A stretch of 64,000 nt of DNA from Micromonospora violae (GTDB taxonomy: Bacteria; Actinomycetota; Actinomycetes; Mycobacteriales; Micromonosporaceae): the NCBI RefSeq assembly GCF_004217135.1, contig NZ_SHKK01000001.1:2728001-2792000 (forward strand). The letters run 5' to 3'. Position numbers and translations under genes: made by a program. Positions 24,911 to 32,562 of this stretch are shown here, one piece after another; position 1 is the first letter of the stretch; each line of letters opens with the position of its first letter. Below the pieces are notes generated by a model. The model ran no database searches and was not told the DNA's origin. It saw nothing but the letters and a program-made list of their open reading frames with translations.

Positions 24911-25715
24911 TCGGCGCACCCTGCTGCGGGTGGAGCACCTGCGGAAGGTCTACGAGTCCGCCACCGGCGACGTCGAGGCGATCGGTGACATCAGCTTCAC
25001 GATGGACGCCGGTGAGCTCGTCTGCATCGTCGGACCGTCCGGTTGCGGCAAGACCACTCTCCTGAAGTGCCTCGCCGGCCTGCTGCGGCCGACCAGCGGC
25101 CTGGTCGAGATGGACGGCGCGCCGGTGACCGGGCCCAGCCCGGCCATGGCCGTCGTGTTCCAGGAGTACGGTCGCAGCCTCTACCCCTGGCTGACCGTCC
25201 GCGCGAACGTCGAGCTTCCGCTGCGGCACAAGAAGCTCTCCCGCGCGGCCCGGGACAAGCTGGTCGTCGACGCGCTCGAGGCGGTGGGTCTCGCGCACGC
25301 CGCGCGGAGCCACCCCTGGCAGCTCTCCGGGGGGATGCAACAGCGGGTGGCGATCGCACGGGCGATCGCCTATCAGCCCGACGTCCTGATCATGGATGAG
25401 CCATTCGCGGCGGTGGACGCGCAGACCCGGGCCGACCTGGAGGACCTGGTTCGCGAGTTGCACAGCAGCCGCACCATCTCGGTTCTCTTCGTCACTCACG
25501 ACATCGACGAGTCGGTGTATCTCGGTGAGCGGGTCCTAGTATTGTCCACGTCGCCGACCTGGGTCCAGGAGGACCTCGCGATCGACCTGCCGCCGGAGCG
25601 CGATCAGATCACGACCCGCGCCCTGCCCCGTTTCACGGAACTGCGGACGCACGTCTACGACCAGATCCAGCGCGCCAAACGCGGGCAGGCTGCGGCCCCG
25701 CGGGCGGCGGGGTGA
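24903..25715 (+). CDS. ABC transporter ATP-binding protein (SsuB/TauB type)
   Basis: This 270-residue ATPase has Walker A GPSGCGKTT (44-52), Q-loop FQEYGRSLYPWL, signature LSGGMQQRVAIARA, Walker B VLIMDEPFAAVD and the switch His in VTHD. It energises the importer encoded upstream. It is the only ATPase of this class in the window, so it may also serve the second importer at 36.3-38.1 kb, which has none. Confidence 0.92.
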   Translation: MPDRRTLLRVEHLRKVYESATGDVEAIGDISFTMDAGELVCIVGPSGCGKTTLLKCLAGLLRPTSGLVEMDGAPVTGPSPAMAVVFQEYGRSLYPWLTVRANVELPLRHKKLSRAARDKLVVDALEAVGLAHAARSHPWQLSGGMQQRVAIARAIAYQPDVLIMDEPFAAVDAQTRADLEDLVRELHSSRTISVLFVTHDIDESVYLGERVLVLSTSPTWVQEDLAIDLPPERDQITTRALPRFTELRTHVYDQIQRAKRGQAAAPRAAG

Positions 25716-25753
25716 TCGGCGGTCAGCCAACGAGTTCGCCGAAGGGAAGGGCT

Positions 25754-26641
25754 GTGGGTAGTCGTCAGCCGAAGCAGTTGTTGCTCGCCTTCTTCGGCGA
25801 GCATGTCGTCGATGGCGCAACGGGCCCGATCCGGGCGAGCGTCCTGATCACCGTGCTGGAAGGTGCGGACGTCGCCGCGCCGGCCACCCGCGCGACCCTC
25901 GACCGTCTCGTGCACAGCGGCGTGCTCGCTCGCAGCCGCAGCGGGCGGGAGACGCTGTTCTCGCTGACCGAGCACGGTGTCGCGGTGCTGCGCGAGGCGA
26001 AGTCCCGCGTTCGCGGGCCGCGGCCCTTCGACCCGCAGGGCAGCGGGTGGACCCTGGTCACCTTCTCGATCCCGGAGGGTCAGCGGATGCTGCGGCACCG
26101 GCTGCGCTCGACCCTCACCTGGGAGGGCTTCGCGCCGATCCGGGACGGCCTCTGGCTCGCGCCGGGCGAGGTCGACCTCGCCGGATCGTTGGAGCCGCTG
26201 CGGCAGGACCTCGCGCCCAACACGGTGATCGCCTTCCACGCCCGCGAACTGGCCGGGTTCCCGATCGCTGAGAGCGTGCGTGCCGCGTGGGACATCGAGG
26301 CGATCCGGCGTGCGCACCTCGCCTTCATCGACGTCTGGGACGACCCGCACGCGGCGGCGATGGCGCCGAGCGCCCTGACCGTACGGACGATGCTGGTGGC
26401 GGACTGGCTCGCGCTGCTGCGCGCCGACCCGAGGCTGCCGGCCGAGTTCATGGACGCGCAGTGGCCCGCCACGAGATCGGTGCAGACCTACCGTCGGATG
26501 CACGAGAGGCTGGCGGAGGCGTCTGCGGCAGAGTTCGCCGACCTCGTCGCGGCCCGACCTGCGGCTAGGCGCCGAAGCGGGTCCGCAGATCGGCCTTCCG
26601 CACCTTCCCCGACGCCGTCCGGGGCAACTCGTCCACGATGA
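25754..26641 (+). CDS. PaaX-family transcriptional regulator
   Basis: This 295-residue regulator resembles PaaX, the phenylacetyl-CoA-responsive repressor: an N-terminal winged helix (LLLAFFGEHV...VLARSRSGRETLFSLTEHG), the central WTLVTFSIPEGQRMLRHRLRS and RDGLWLAPG segments, and a C-terminal alpha-helical domain. PaaX-type proteins sense aryl-CoA esters, which fits control of the neighbouring acyl-CoA route. The GTG at 25754 has GAAGG upstream, and a GTG at 25712 overlapping the ATPase stop is also possible. The 3' end overlaps the convergent ligase gene by 77 bp. Confidence 0.8.
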   Translation: MGSRQPKQLLLAFFGEHVVDGATGPIRASVLITVLEGADVAAPATRATLDRLVHSGVLARSRSGRETLFSLTEHGVAVLREAKSRVRGPRPFDPQGSGWTLVTFSIPEGQRMLRHRLRSTLTWEGFAPIRDGLWLAPGEVDLAGSLEPLRQDLAPNTVIAFHARELAGFPIAESVRAAWDIEAIRRAHLAFIDVWDDPHAAAMAPSALTVRTMLVADWLALLRADPRLPAEFMDAQWPATRSVQTYRRMHERLAEASAAEFADLVAARPAARRRSGSADRPSAPSPTPSGATRPR

Positions 26642-28091
26642 CGACGTTCTTCGGGAGCTTGTAGCGGGCGATCCTGCCGTCGAGGCGGGCCCGGACGGTG
26701 GCGGTGTCCACGGACGCCCCCTTTCGTACGGTCACGATCGCCCACGGCACCTCGCCCCACCGCTCGTCGGGCACGCCGATGACCGCCGCCGAGGTCACCC
26801 CGTCGATCTCGGTGAGCAGCTGCTCCAGTTCGAGCGGGTAGATGTTCTCGCCCCCCGATATGATCATGTCCTTGAGGCGGCCGGAGATGTAGAGGTAGCC
26901 GTCGGCGTCCAGGTGGCCGAGGTCGCCGGAGCGGAACCACCCGTCGGCCGTGAACGCCTCGGCGGTCGCCTCCGGGAGACCGTGGTAGCCGGGGAAGACG
27001 TTGGGCCCGGCCACCTCGATCTCACCGACGGCGCCGGTGGGCACCACCGCACCGGTCGGATCGGTGATCCGCACGTCGGTGAAGAAGTGCGGCAGACCGA
27101 CACTGCCCTGCTTGACACGGGTCATCGCCGGCGGCAACGCGGTGACGCCCGGCGCGGCCTCGGTCATGCCGTAACCCTGCGAGAACGACAGGCCGCGCGC
27201 CTCGTACGCGTTGAGGATGCGGGCCGGCACCGCCGAACCTCCGCAGGTGAGCTTCGTCAGCGTCGACAGGTCGGTCGTCGCCCAGGCCGGATGGTCGGCC
27301 ATCAGTTGGTAGGTGGTCGGCACACCGCTGAGCATGGTGACGCCGTGCCGCTCGATCTGCGCGAGCGCGCGACCCGGTTCGAAGCCCTTCTCGATGACCA
27401 TCGTGGCGCCCTTGAGGATGACGGGCAGGGCGCCCATCCCGAGCGAGGCGACGTGGAACAGTGGCGAGATCATCAGCGCGACGTCGGTGGAGACGACGTC
27501 GTAGTCGACCACACAGTTGATCGCCACCCAGGTGAGGTTGCCGTGGGTCAGCACCGCGCCCTTGGCCCGACCGGTCGTACCCGAGGTGTAGATGATCGCC
27601 GCCGGATCCCGGTGGGTGGTGTCGACGGGGTCGGTGAACGTGGTGGCGACGGCCCGCGTCAGGTGGGCCAGCCCGGGCCGGTCCGCGGTGCCCTCGCCGT
27701 TGACGACGACGTGCGGGGTCCGGGCGGTCGCCGTGGCGGCGGCCACCGGCACCGCGAAGTCCGGGTCGTGGATCAGCACCCGCGCGCCGCAGTCGGTGAG
27801 GACGTGGGCGATCTCGGGTGCGGCGAGCCGGGTGTTGACCGGCACGAAGACGGCCCCCACCTGCGCCGCCCCGAACATCACCAGGAGGAGTTCGGGGCTG
27901 TTCTCGCCCAGGTAGGCGACGGCGTCACCCTTGCCGACGCCCCGCTCCCGCAACACCGCCGAGATGCGGTCGGCGGCGTCGGCGAACTGTGCGTACGTCA
28001 CGGGCGGCCGGTCGCCGTGGATGATCGCGACCTGGTCCGGGGACTTGAGTCGGCGCTTGGCCACCCAGGCGCCGATTCCGTGCTGCTGCAT
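26565..28091 (-). CDS. couL: p-Hydroxycinnamoyl-CoA ligase (CouL-like acyl-CoA synthetase)
   Basis: This 508-residue adenylate-forming enzyme has the phosphate loop YTSGTTGRAKG (168-178), GYGMTEA, GWFRSGDLGHLD, the hinge region GRLKDMIISGGENIYP, and the C-terminal lysine segment PRTASGKVRK. Alone it would be called a FadD-type ligase. I assign the hydroxycinnamate role because the three genes upstream in the operon match CouM, CouO and CouN of Rhodococcus jostii, and pobA/vanAB/pca lie on either side. Three tandem ATGs (28097, 28094, 28091) are possible; the last has the best spacing from GGGAG. Confidence 0.78.
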   Translation of the reverse strand: MQQHGIGAWVAKRRLKSPDQVAIIHGDRPPVTYAQFADAADRISAVLRERGVGKGDAVAYLGENSPELLLVMFGAAQVGAVFVPVNTRLAAPEIAHVLTDCGARVLIHDPDFAVPVAAATATARTPHVVVNGEGTADRPGLAHLTRAVATTFTDPVDTTHRDPAAIIYTSGTTGRAKGAVLTHGNLTWVAINCVVDYDVVSTDVALMISPLFHVASLGMGALPVILKGATMVIEKGFEPGRALAQIERHGVTMLSGVPTTYQLMADHPAWATTDLSTLTKLTCGGSAVPARILNAYEARGLSFSQGYGMTEAAPGVTALPPAMTRVKQGSVGLPHFFTDVRITDPTGAVVPTGAVGEIEVAGPNVFPGYHGLPEATAEAFTADGWFRSGDLGHLDADGYLYISGRLKDMIISGGENIYPLELEQLLTEIDGVTSAAVIGVPDERWGEVPWAIVTVRKGASVDTATVRARLDGRIARYKLPKNVVIVDELPRTASGKVRKADLRTRFGA

Positions 28092-28150
28092 CATCATTCT
28101 CCCGGGGGTGGAGGTGGTGTGCTCGCCCGGCTCGACGGATGCCCTCGGGC

Positions 28151-28603
28151 TCAGGCGTAGAAGCGGTACAGCCCTCGGGCGACGACGGCCGGCTTGGCGC
28201 CGCCCTCGATCTCGATCGTCTGGTCGACAGCGATCTGGTAGCCGCCGTGGACCTCGACGACCTCGACGACGGTGGCCCGCATGCGCACCCGCGCGCCGAC
28301 CACGACCGGCGCGGGGAAGCGCACCTTGTCGAGGCCGTAGTTCACCTTCGTGGTGACGCCCTTGACCTCCAGCAGCTCGGTCCAGAAGGGAACAGCGAGG
28401 GAGAGGGTGAGGAAGCCGTGCGCGATCGGCGCGCCGAACGGGCCGGTCTTCGCCCGTTCCGGGTCGACGTGGATCCACTGGTGGTCATCCGTGGCGTCCG
28501 CGAACAGGTCCACCTGGTCCTGGATGACAGTGCGGTATTCGGTGTAACCGAGGTCGGTGCCGGCGAGGTCGCCGAGCCGCTCGTAGGTGATGGTCGTCGT
28601 CAT
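28151..28603 (-). CDS. couM: MaoC-like enoyl-CoA hydratase (CouM-like)
   Basis: This 150-residue single hot-dog domain has the hydratase 2 motif: catalytic Asp/His in ATDDHQWIHVDPERA and the GAPIAHGFLTLSL stretch. In the CouLMNO scheme it hydrates the double bond of p-coumaroyl- or feruloyl-CoA. The ATG at 28603 has GAGAGGAAA upstream. It lies 17 bp from couO and 59 bp from couL, all on one strand. Confidence 0.78.
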   Translation of the reverse strand: MTTTITYERLGDLAGTDLGYTEYRTVIQDQVDLFADATDDHQWIHVDPERAKTGPFGAPIAHGFLTLSLAVPFWTELLEVKGVTTKVNYGLDKVRFPAPVVVGARVRMRATVVEVVEVHGGYQIAVDQTIEIEGGAKPAVVARGLYRFYA

Positions 28604-28620
28604 GGCGTTTCCTCTCGTCG

Positions 28621-29502
28621 TCACCGGGCCAGGCCCAGCAGTCGGGCCGCGTTGTCCTTCAGGATGCCCGGGAGCACGTCCGGCTTGAGGTCGGTCGCCT
28701 GCACGTCACGCAGCCACCGATCGGGGGTGAGCATCGGGTAGTCGGTGCCGAAGAGCACCCGTCGCTTCAACACCGAGTTGGCGTAGCGCACCAACTCGGC
28801 CGGGAAGTACTTCGGGCTCCAGCCGGACAGGTCGATCCAGGTGTTGTGTTTGTGCGTGGCCACCGACAACGCCTCGTCCTGCCAGGGCACCGACGGGTGG
28901 GCCATGATGATCTGCAGGTCGGGGAAGTCGGCCGCGATCGGGTCGAGCAGGATCGGGTTCGACAGGCCGAGCCGCAGACCGTAGCCGCCCGGCGTACCCG
29001 CGCCGATGCCGGTCTGCCCGGTGTGGAAGAGCGCCGGGACGCCCGCGCGCTCCAGCAGGCCCCACAGCGGGGCGTACTCCTCGTGGCTGGGGTCGAAGCC
29101 CTGCACGGTGGGGTGGAACTTGAAGCCGCGTACCCCCTCCTCGTGGATCAGGCGGTCGGCGAGTTCGAGCGCCGCTTGCCCGGTGCGCGGGTCGACCGAC
29201 CCGAACGGGATGAGTACGTCGGCGTGCTCGGCCGCCGCGCGGGCGATCTCGGTGCTCGACAGTGGCTGATGCTTGAGGTGCGTGCGCGCGTCCACGGTGA
29301 AGACGACGGCGGCCATCCGCCGATCGCGGTAGTACTGCGCCACCGCGTCGACCGCCGGCCGTGGGCCGTCCGTCCGGAAGTACGCCGATGCCGCCGCGAC
29401 GAGCGGCTCGGGCAGTGAGGTGTGACCGTGCTCGTCGACCTCGATGTGCACGTGCATGTCGATCGCCGTGAGGTCGTCGAGGTCGATCGCGGGCTGGTAC
29501 AT
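28621..29502 (-). CDS. couO: Amidohydrolase-superfamily beta-ketoacyl hydrolase (CouO-like)
   Basis: This 293-residue protein belongs to the ACMSD-like amidohydrolases. The metal ligands are visible: His17 and His19 in DMHVHI, His160 in LFHTG, His202 in MAHPS and Asp254 in FGTDYP. In R. jostii CouO, the equivalent Asp257 is needed to process the beta-keto intermediate of ferulate and replaces the thiolase and thioesterase of classical beta-oxidation. The same role is inferred here from the operon. Alone, the sequence could also suggest a decarboxylase. Confidence 0.75.
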   Translation of the reverse strand: MYQPAIDLDDLTAIDMHVHIEVDEHGHTSLPEPLVAAASAYFRTDGPRPAVDAVAQYYRDRRMAAVVFTVDARTHLKHQPLSSTEIARAAAEHADVLIPFGSVDPRTGQAALELADRLIHEEGVRGFKFHPTVQGFDPSHEEYAPLWGLLERAGVPALFHTGQTGIGAGTPGGYGLRLGLSNPILLDPIAADFPDLQIIMAHPSVPWQDEALSVATHKHNTWIDLSGWSPKYFPAELVRYANSVLKRRVLFGTDYPMLTPDRWLRDVQATDLKPDVLPGILKDNAARLLGLAR

Positions 29503-29525
29503 GGGGCCAACCTTCGTCGGGCGGG

Positions 29526-30452
29526 TCAGGACGTCACGGGCTCGAACTCCTCGGGGAGTCTCGGGAAGCGTTCACCGACGCTCTGGGCGGCACCGGCGAA
29601 CGTGCTCGGCCAGGCGTCCACGAGCGCGTCGTACGTCCAGCCGCCCTCGCGGTACGCGGTCAGCGCCGCCTCCGGGTGGGTCCAGATCTGGAGGCGGTCC
29701 CCACCGACACCGATCACCTGTCCGGTCACCGAGGCCGCCGCGTCGGAGCCGAGGAAGGCCACCAGCCCGGCCACGTCGTCCGCCGTGCCGAACCCCAGAT
29801 CGTGTCGGAAGAACGCCGGCATCGGCTCGCCGTTCGCCTCGGCGCGCACCGCCGCGGCGAAGTAGGGGACGGTGGCGGTCATCGCGGTCGCGGCGACCGG
29901 AACGACGGTGTTGGCGGTGATGCCGGCGCGCGCGAGTTCGAGGGCCCAGGTGCGGACCATGCCGACGATGCCCGCCTTGGCGGCCGCGTAGTTGGTCTGG
30001 CCGAAGGTGCCCCGCTGCCCGGTGGGTGACCCGACGCAGATGATCCGCCCGCCCTCGCCGGCCTGGCGCATGTGCTGCACCGCCTCGCGCACGGTGGTGA
30101 ACGTGCCGCGCAGGTGCACGTTGATGACGGTGTCGAAGTCGTCGTCGCTCATCTTCCACAGCACGGTGTCGCGCAGGACCCCGGCGTTGGTGACGAGGAT
30201 GTCCAGCCGCCCGAAGTGCTCGACCGCTGTGCTGACGAGTTCCTTCGCGGTCTCGGTCGGGCCGACCGGTGCGACCACCGCGACGGCCCGGCCGCCGGAC
30301 GTCTGGATCGCCGCCACGGCGTCGGCGGTGGCCTCGGCGTCGACGTCGTTGACCACGACCGACGCGCCCCGCCGCGCCAACTCCTGCGCGTAGGCGAGGC
30401 CGAGACCACGGCCGGCGCCGGTGACGATGGCGGCTTTGCCGTCCAGTGACAT
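29526..30452 (-). CDS. couN: Short-chain dehydrogenase (CouN-like)
   Basis: This 308-residue SDR has the cofactor motif TGAGRGLG, NAG (residues VTNAGVL), a catalytic Ser in CVGSPTGQRG and YAAAK. It resembles the MFE-type hydroxyacyl-CoA dehydrogenases and would oxidise the beta-hydroxy CoA ester to the beta-keto form. It is the first gene of the leftward couN-O-M-L run. ATG at 30452. Confidence 0.77.
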   Translation of the reverse strand: MSLDGKAAIVTGAGRGLGLAYAQELARRGASVVVNDVDAEATADAVAAIQTSGGRAVAVVAPVGPTETAKELVSTAVEHFGRLDILVTNAGVLRDTVLWKMSDDDFDTVINVHLRGTFTTVREAVQHMRQAGEGGRIICVGSPTGQRGTFGQTNYAAAKAGIVGMVRTWALELARAGITANTVVPVAATAMTATVPYFAAAVRAEANGEPMPAFFRHDLGFGTADDVAGLVAFLGSDAAASVTGQVIGVGGDRLQIWTHPEAALTAYREGGWTYDALVDAWPSTFAGAAQSVGERFPRLPEEFEPVTS

Positions 30453-30530
30453 GGGGTGCTCCCTTTCGTCGATGCTGTTCCGCGCACGAAGGTGGGAGTA
30501 ACACGCGCACCGGCAACGTAATGCAGAATT

Positions 30531-30543
30531 TGATCGGGCGTCA
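30531..30543. promoter_or_regulatory. Candidate operator upstream of couN
   Basis: TGATCGGGCGTCA differs by one inserted base and one substitution from TGACGGGCGTCA in front of the ABC importer operon (22086-22097). It lies 79 bases upstream of the couN start in an AT-rich stretch. Confidence 0.4.
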
Positions 30544-30559
30544 ACGATTTGTAGTCTGT

Positions 30560-31327
30560 CTATCCGCGGCGGGCGACCGGCGGTCCGCCCTCCAACGCCC
30601 GGGAGACCGCCCGTCCCGCAGCCTGGACCAGCGGGGCCAACGCCACCGGGTCCGCCCGGTCGTGGGCGACCACCAGCGAGATCGCCGCCACCACACCGTC
30701 CGGTACGCGGATCGGTGCGGCCACCGAGAGGGCATCCATGGTGACCTGACGGTCGCTGACCGCGTACCCGACCCGGCGGACCTCGGCGAGGCAGCGACGC
30801 AGCCGCGTGGGGTCGGTGATGGTCAGGTCGGTGTAGCGCTCCAGCGGCGCGGCCAGCACCTGCTCCTGAACCTCGGCGGGCGAGTACGCGAGCAGGACCA
30901 GCCCGACGCCGGTGGCGTGCAGCGCGAAGCGACCCCCGACCCGGGTGAGCACGGGCACCGCGTGCCGCCCGGCGATCCGTTCGATGAAGACGAGTTCGAG
31001 GTCCTGCCGGACGGCGAGCTGGACGTTCTCGTGGGTCACCTCGTACAGGTCCTCCATGATCGGCAGGGCCAGCTCCCGCAACCCCAGGCCCCTCGGGGCG
31101 AGCGAGCCCACCTCCCACAGCCGCAGACCGATCCTGTACCGGCCGTCGTCGCCGCGCTCCAGCGCCCCCCACGCGACCAGCTCCGCGGCGCGTCGGTGCA
31201 CGGTGGGCAGTGGCAGCCCGGTGCGCCGCGCCAACTCACTCAGGGTCAACGCCGGCGTGGCTGGGCTGAACGCGTCGAGCAGTGCCAGCACCTTGCTCGT
31301 CACCGACCGCCCGGGTTCTGCGCGCAC
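30560..31327 (-). CDS. IclR-family transcriptional regulator
   Basis: This 255-residue regulator has an N-terminal winged helix (TLSELARRTGLPLPTVHRRAAELV) split across residues 28-52 and a C-terminal ligand-binding domain (ERIAGRHAVPVLTRVGGRFALHATGVG). It lies 30 bp downstream of vanB in the same direction, so it is likely the last gene of that operon, and it is 107 bp from couN. It could regulate the vanAB/galBC operon, couNOML, or both. The GTG at 31327 is the assumed start. Confidence 0.82.
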   Translation of the reverse strand: MRAEPGRSVTSKVLALLDAFSPATPALTLSELARRTGLPLPTVHRRAAELVAWGALERGDDGRYRIGLRLWEVGSLAPRGLGLRELALPIMEDLYEVTHENVQLAVRQDLELVFIERIAGRHAVPVLTRVGGRFALHATGVGLVLLAYSPAEVQEQVLAAPLERYTDLTITDPTRLRRCLAEVRRVGYAVSDRQVTMDALSVAAPIRVPDGVVAAISLVVAHDRADPVALAPLVQAAGRAVSRALEGGPPVARRG

Positions 31328-31357
31328 CCCGTCATCATCCCCGCCCGCGCCGGGCGC

Positions 31358-32311
31358 TCACAGCTCCAGCACGAGTCGGGGCGTACAGGCCCGGGAGACG
31401 CAGATCATCATGGTGTCCCCGGCGGCCCGCTCCTGCGCGGTGAGCAGGCTGTCGCGATGCTCGGGGACGCCGGCGAGCACCGGGGTCTCGCAGGTGCCGC
31501 AGGTGCCCTCCCGGCAGGACGAGAGGACCTGCACACCGGCCTCCTCCACCGCCTGCAGGATCGGCGTGCCCGGCGGCACGGTCACCGTCCGCCCGGAGAG
31601 CGCGAGCTCGACCTCGATCGTCGTCTCCGGCGCGCCGGTGTCGCCCCGCGCGGTGAACCGCTCGACGTGCAGGCAACCCGGGGGCCAGCCGCGGCAGTGC
31701 GCCTCCACCGCGGTGATCAGCGACTCCGGGCCGCAGCAGTAGACGAGCCCGGTGCCGGGCCGGCCCAGCAACCCGGCCAGGTCGAGCAACCCGGTCTCGT
31801 CTTGCGGGTGCAGGCTCACCCGGTCGCCGTACCTCTCCCGCAGGGTGGTGGCGAAGGCCATGGTGGCGCGGCTGCGTCCTCCATAGACCAGCCGCCATTG
31901 CGCGCCCGCGGCATCGGCGGCGGCCACCATCGGTGCGATGGGAGTGATACCGATGCCACCGGCGACGAAGAGATAACGCCGCGCCGGGACCAGCGGGAAG
32001 GTGTTGCGCGGGCCGCTCACCCGGACGGTCGCGCCGACGGTGAGCCGCTCGTGCACCAGCCGGGAACCACCGCGTCCGTTCGGTTCACGCTGCACCGCGA
32101 TCCGCAGGACGGACCGGTTCGCCGGGTCGCCGCAGAGGGAGTACTGCCGGACCAGCCCGGCGCTCAACTCCACGTCGATGTGCGCGCCGGGTGTCCACTC
32201 GGGCAGGTCGCCGCCGTCGGGGCGACACAGACCGATCGCCACGGTCTCGGCGGCCACCTGATCGCGGCCCGTGACGACCAGTTCCGCACCGGTCAGCGCG
32301 TCCACCGTCAC
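31358..32311 (-). CDS. vanB: Vanillate O-demethylase reductase component
   Basis: This 317-residue protein has a ferredoxin-reductase flavin domain (RQYSLCGDP), a nicotinamide domain (FVAGGIGITPIAPM, YCCGPESL) and a C-terminal plant-type 2Fe-2S cluster (SCREGTCGTCETPV then CVSRA). This order defines class IA oxygenase reductases such as VanB. It passes electrons from NADH to VanA. The GTG at 32311 overlaps the stop of the small protein gene upstream (GTGA). Confidence 0.88.
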   Translation of the reverse strand: MTVDALTGAELVVTGRDQVAAETVAIGLCRPDGGDLPEWTPGAHIDVELSAGLVRQYSLCGDPANRSVLRIAVQREPNGRGGSRLVHERLTVGATVRVSGPRNTFPLVPARRYLFVAGGIGITPIAPMVAAADAAGAQWRLVYGGRSRATMAFATTLRERYGDRVSLHPQDETGLLDLAGLLGRPGTGLVYCCGPESLITAVEAHCRGWPPGCLHVERFTARGDTGAPETTIEVELALSGRTVTVPPGTPILQAVEEAGVQVLSSCREGTCGTCETPVLAGVPEHRDSLLTAQERAAGDTMMICVSRACTPRLVLEL

Positions 32312-32562
32312 CCGCGCATCGCCAGCCGCAGCGCCGGCCCGGGTGCCGACGCGGGTGCCGACGCGGGTGCCGACGCGGGTGCCGGCGCGGCTTCGCCCTG
32401 GTGGCCCTGCGGGTGGGCGAGCAGCCACTCCCACAACTCGATCGGGTCCTCGGCGAGGCGTTCGGCCCCACAGTGGCAGATCCCCCGCAGGGTGTCGGTG
32501 CCCGGCACCCAGTGGATCCGGTAGACCCGGCCCCCGGACGCGGTGCCCGCCCGGGAACTCAC
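32308..32562 (-). CDS. Small protein encoded between vanA and vanB
   Basis: This 84-residue protein starts with GTG overlapping the vanA stop and ends overlapping the vanB start, so all three are translationally coupled. Its N-terminal 55 residues (VYRIHWVPGTDTLRG, CHCGAE, DPIELWEWLLAHP) look like a folded mini-domain with a Cys-x-Cys pair. The C-terminus is a Pro/Ala/Ser repeat. I know no assigned function. Its fixed place suggests an accessory factor for the oxygenase system. Confidence 0.65.
   Translation of the reverse strand: MSSRAGTASGGRVYRIHWVPGTDTLRGICHCGAERLAEDPIELWEWLLAHPQGHQGEAAPAPASAPASAPASAPGPALRLAMRG
32341..32388. repeat. Four tandem 12-bp repeats inside the small van gene
   Basis: GGGTGCCGACGC is repeated four times, the last copy with one change. 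On the minus strand it encodes an Ala-Ser-Ala-Pro tandem. Copy number could vary between strains without shifting the frame. Confidence 0.85.

Noticed and set aside
32341..32388. Short tandem repeat considered as a CRISPR fragment
   Set aside because: The 12-bp units are adjacent with no spacers and lie in a coding frame.
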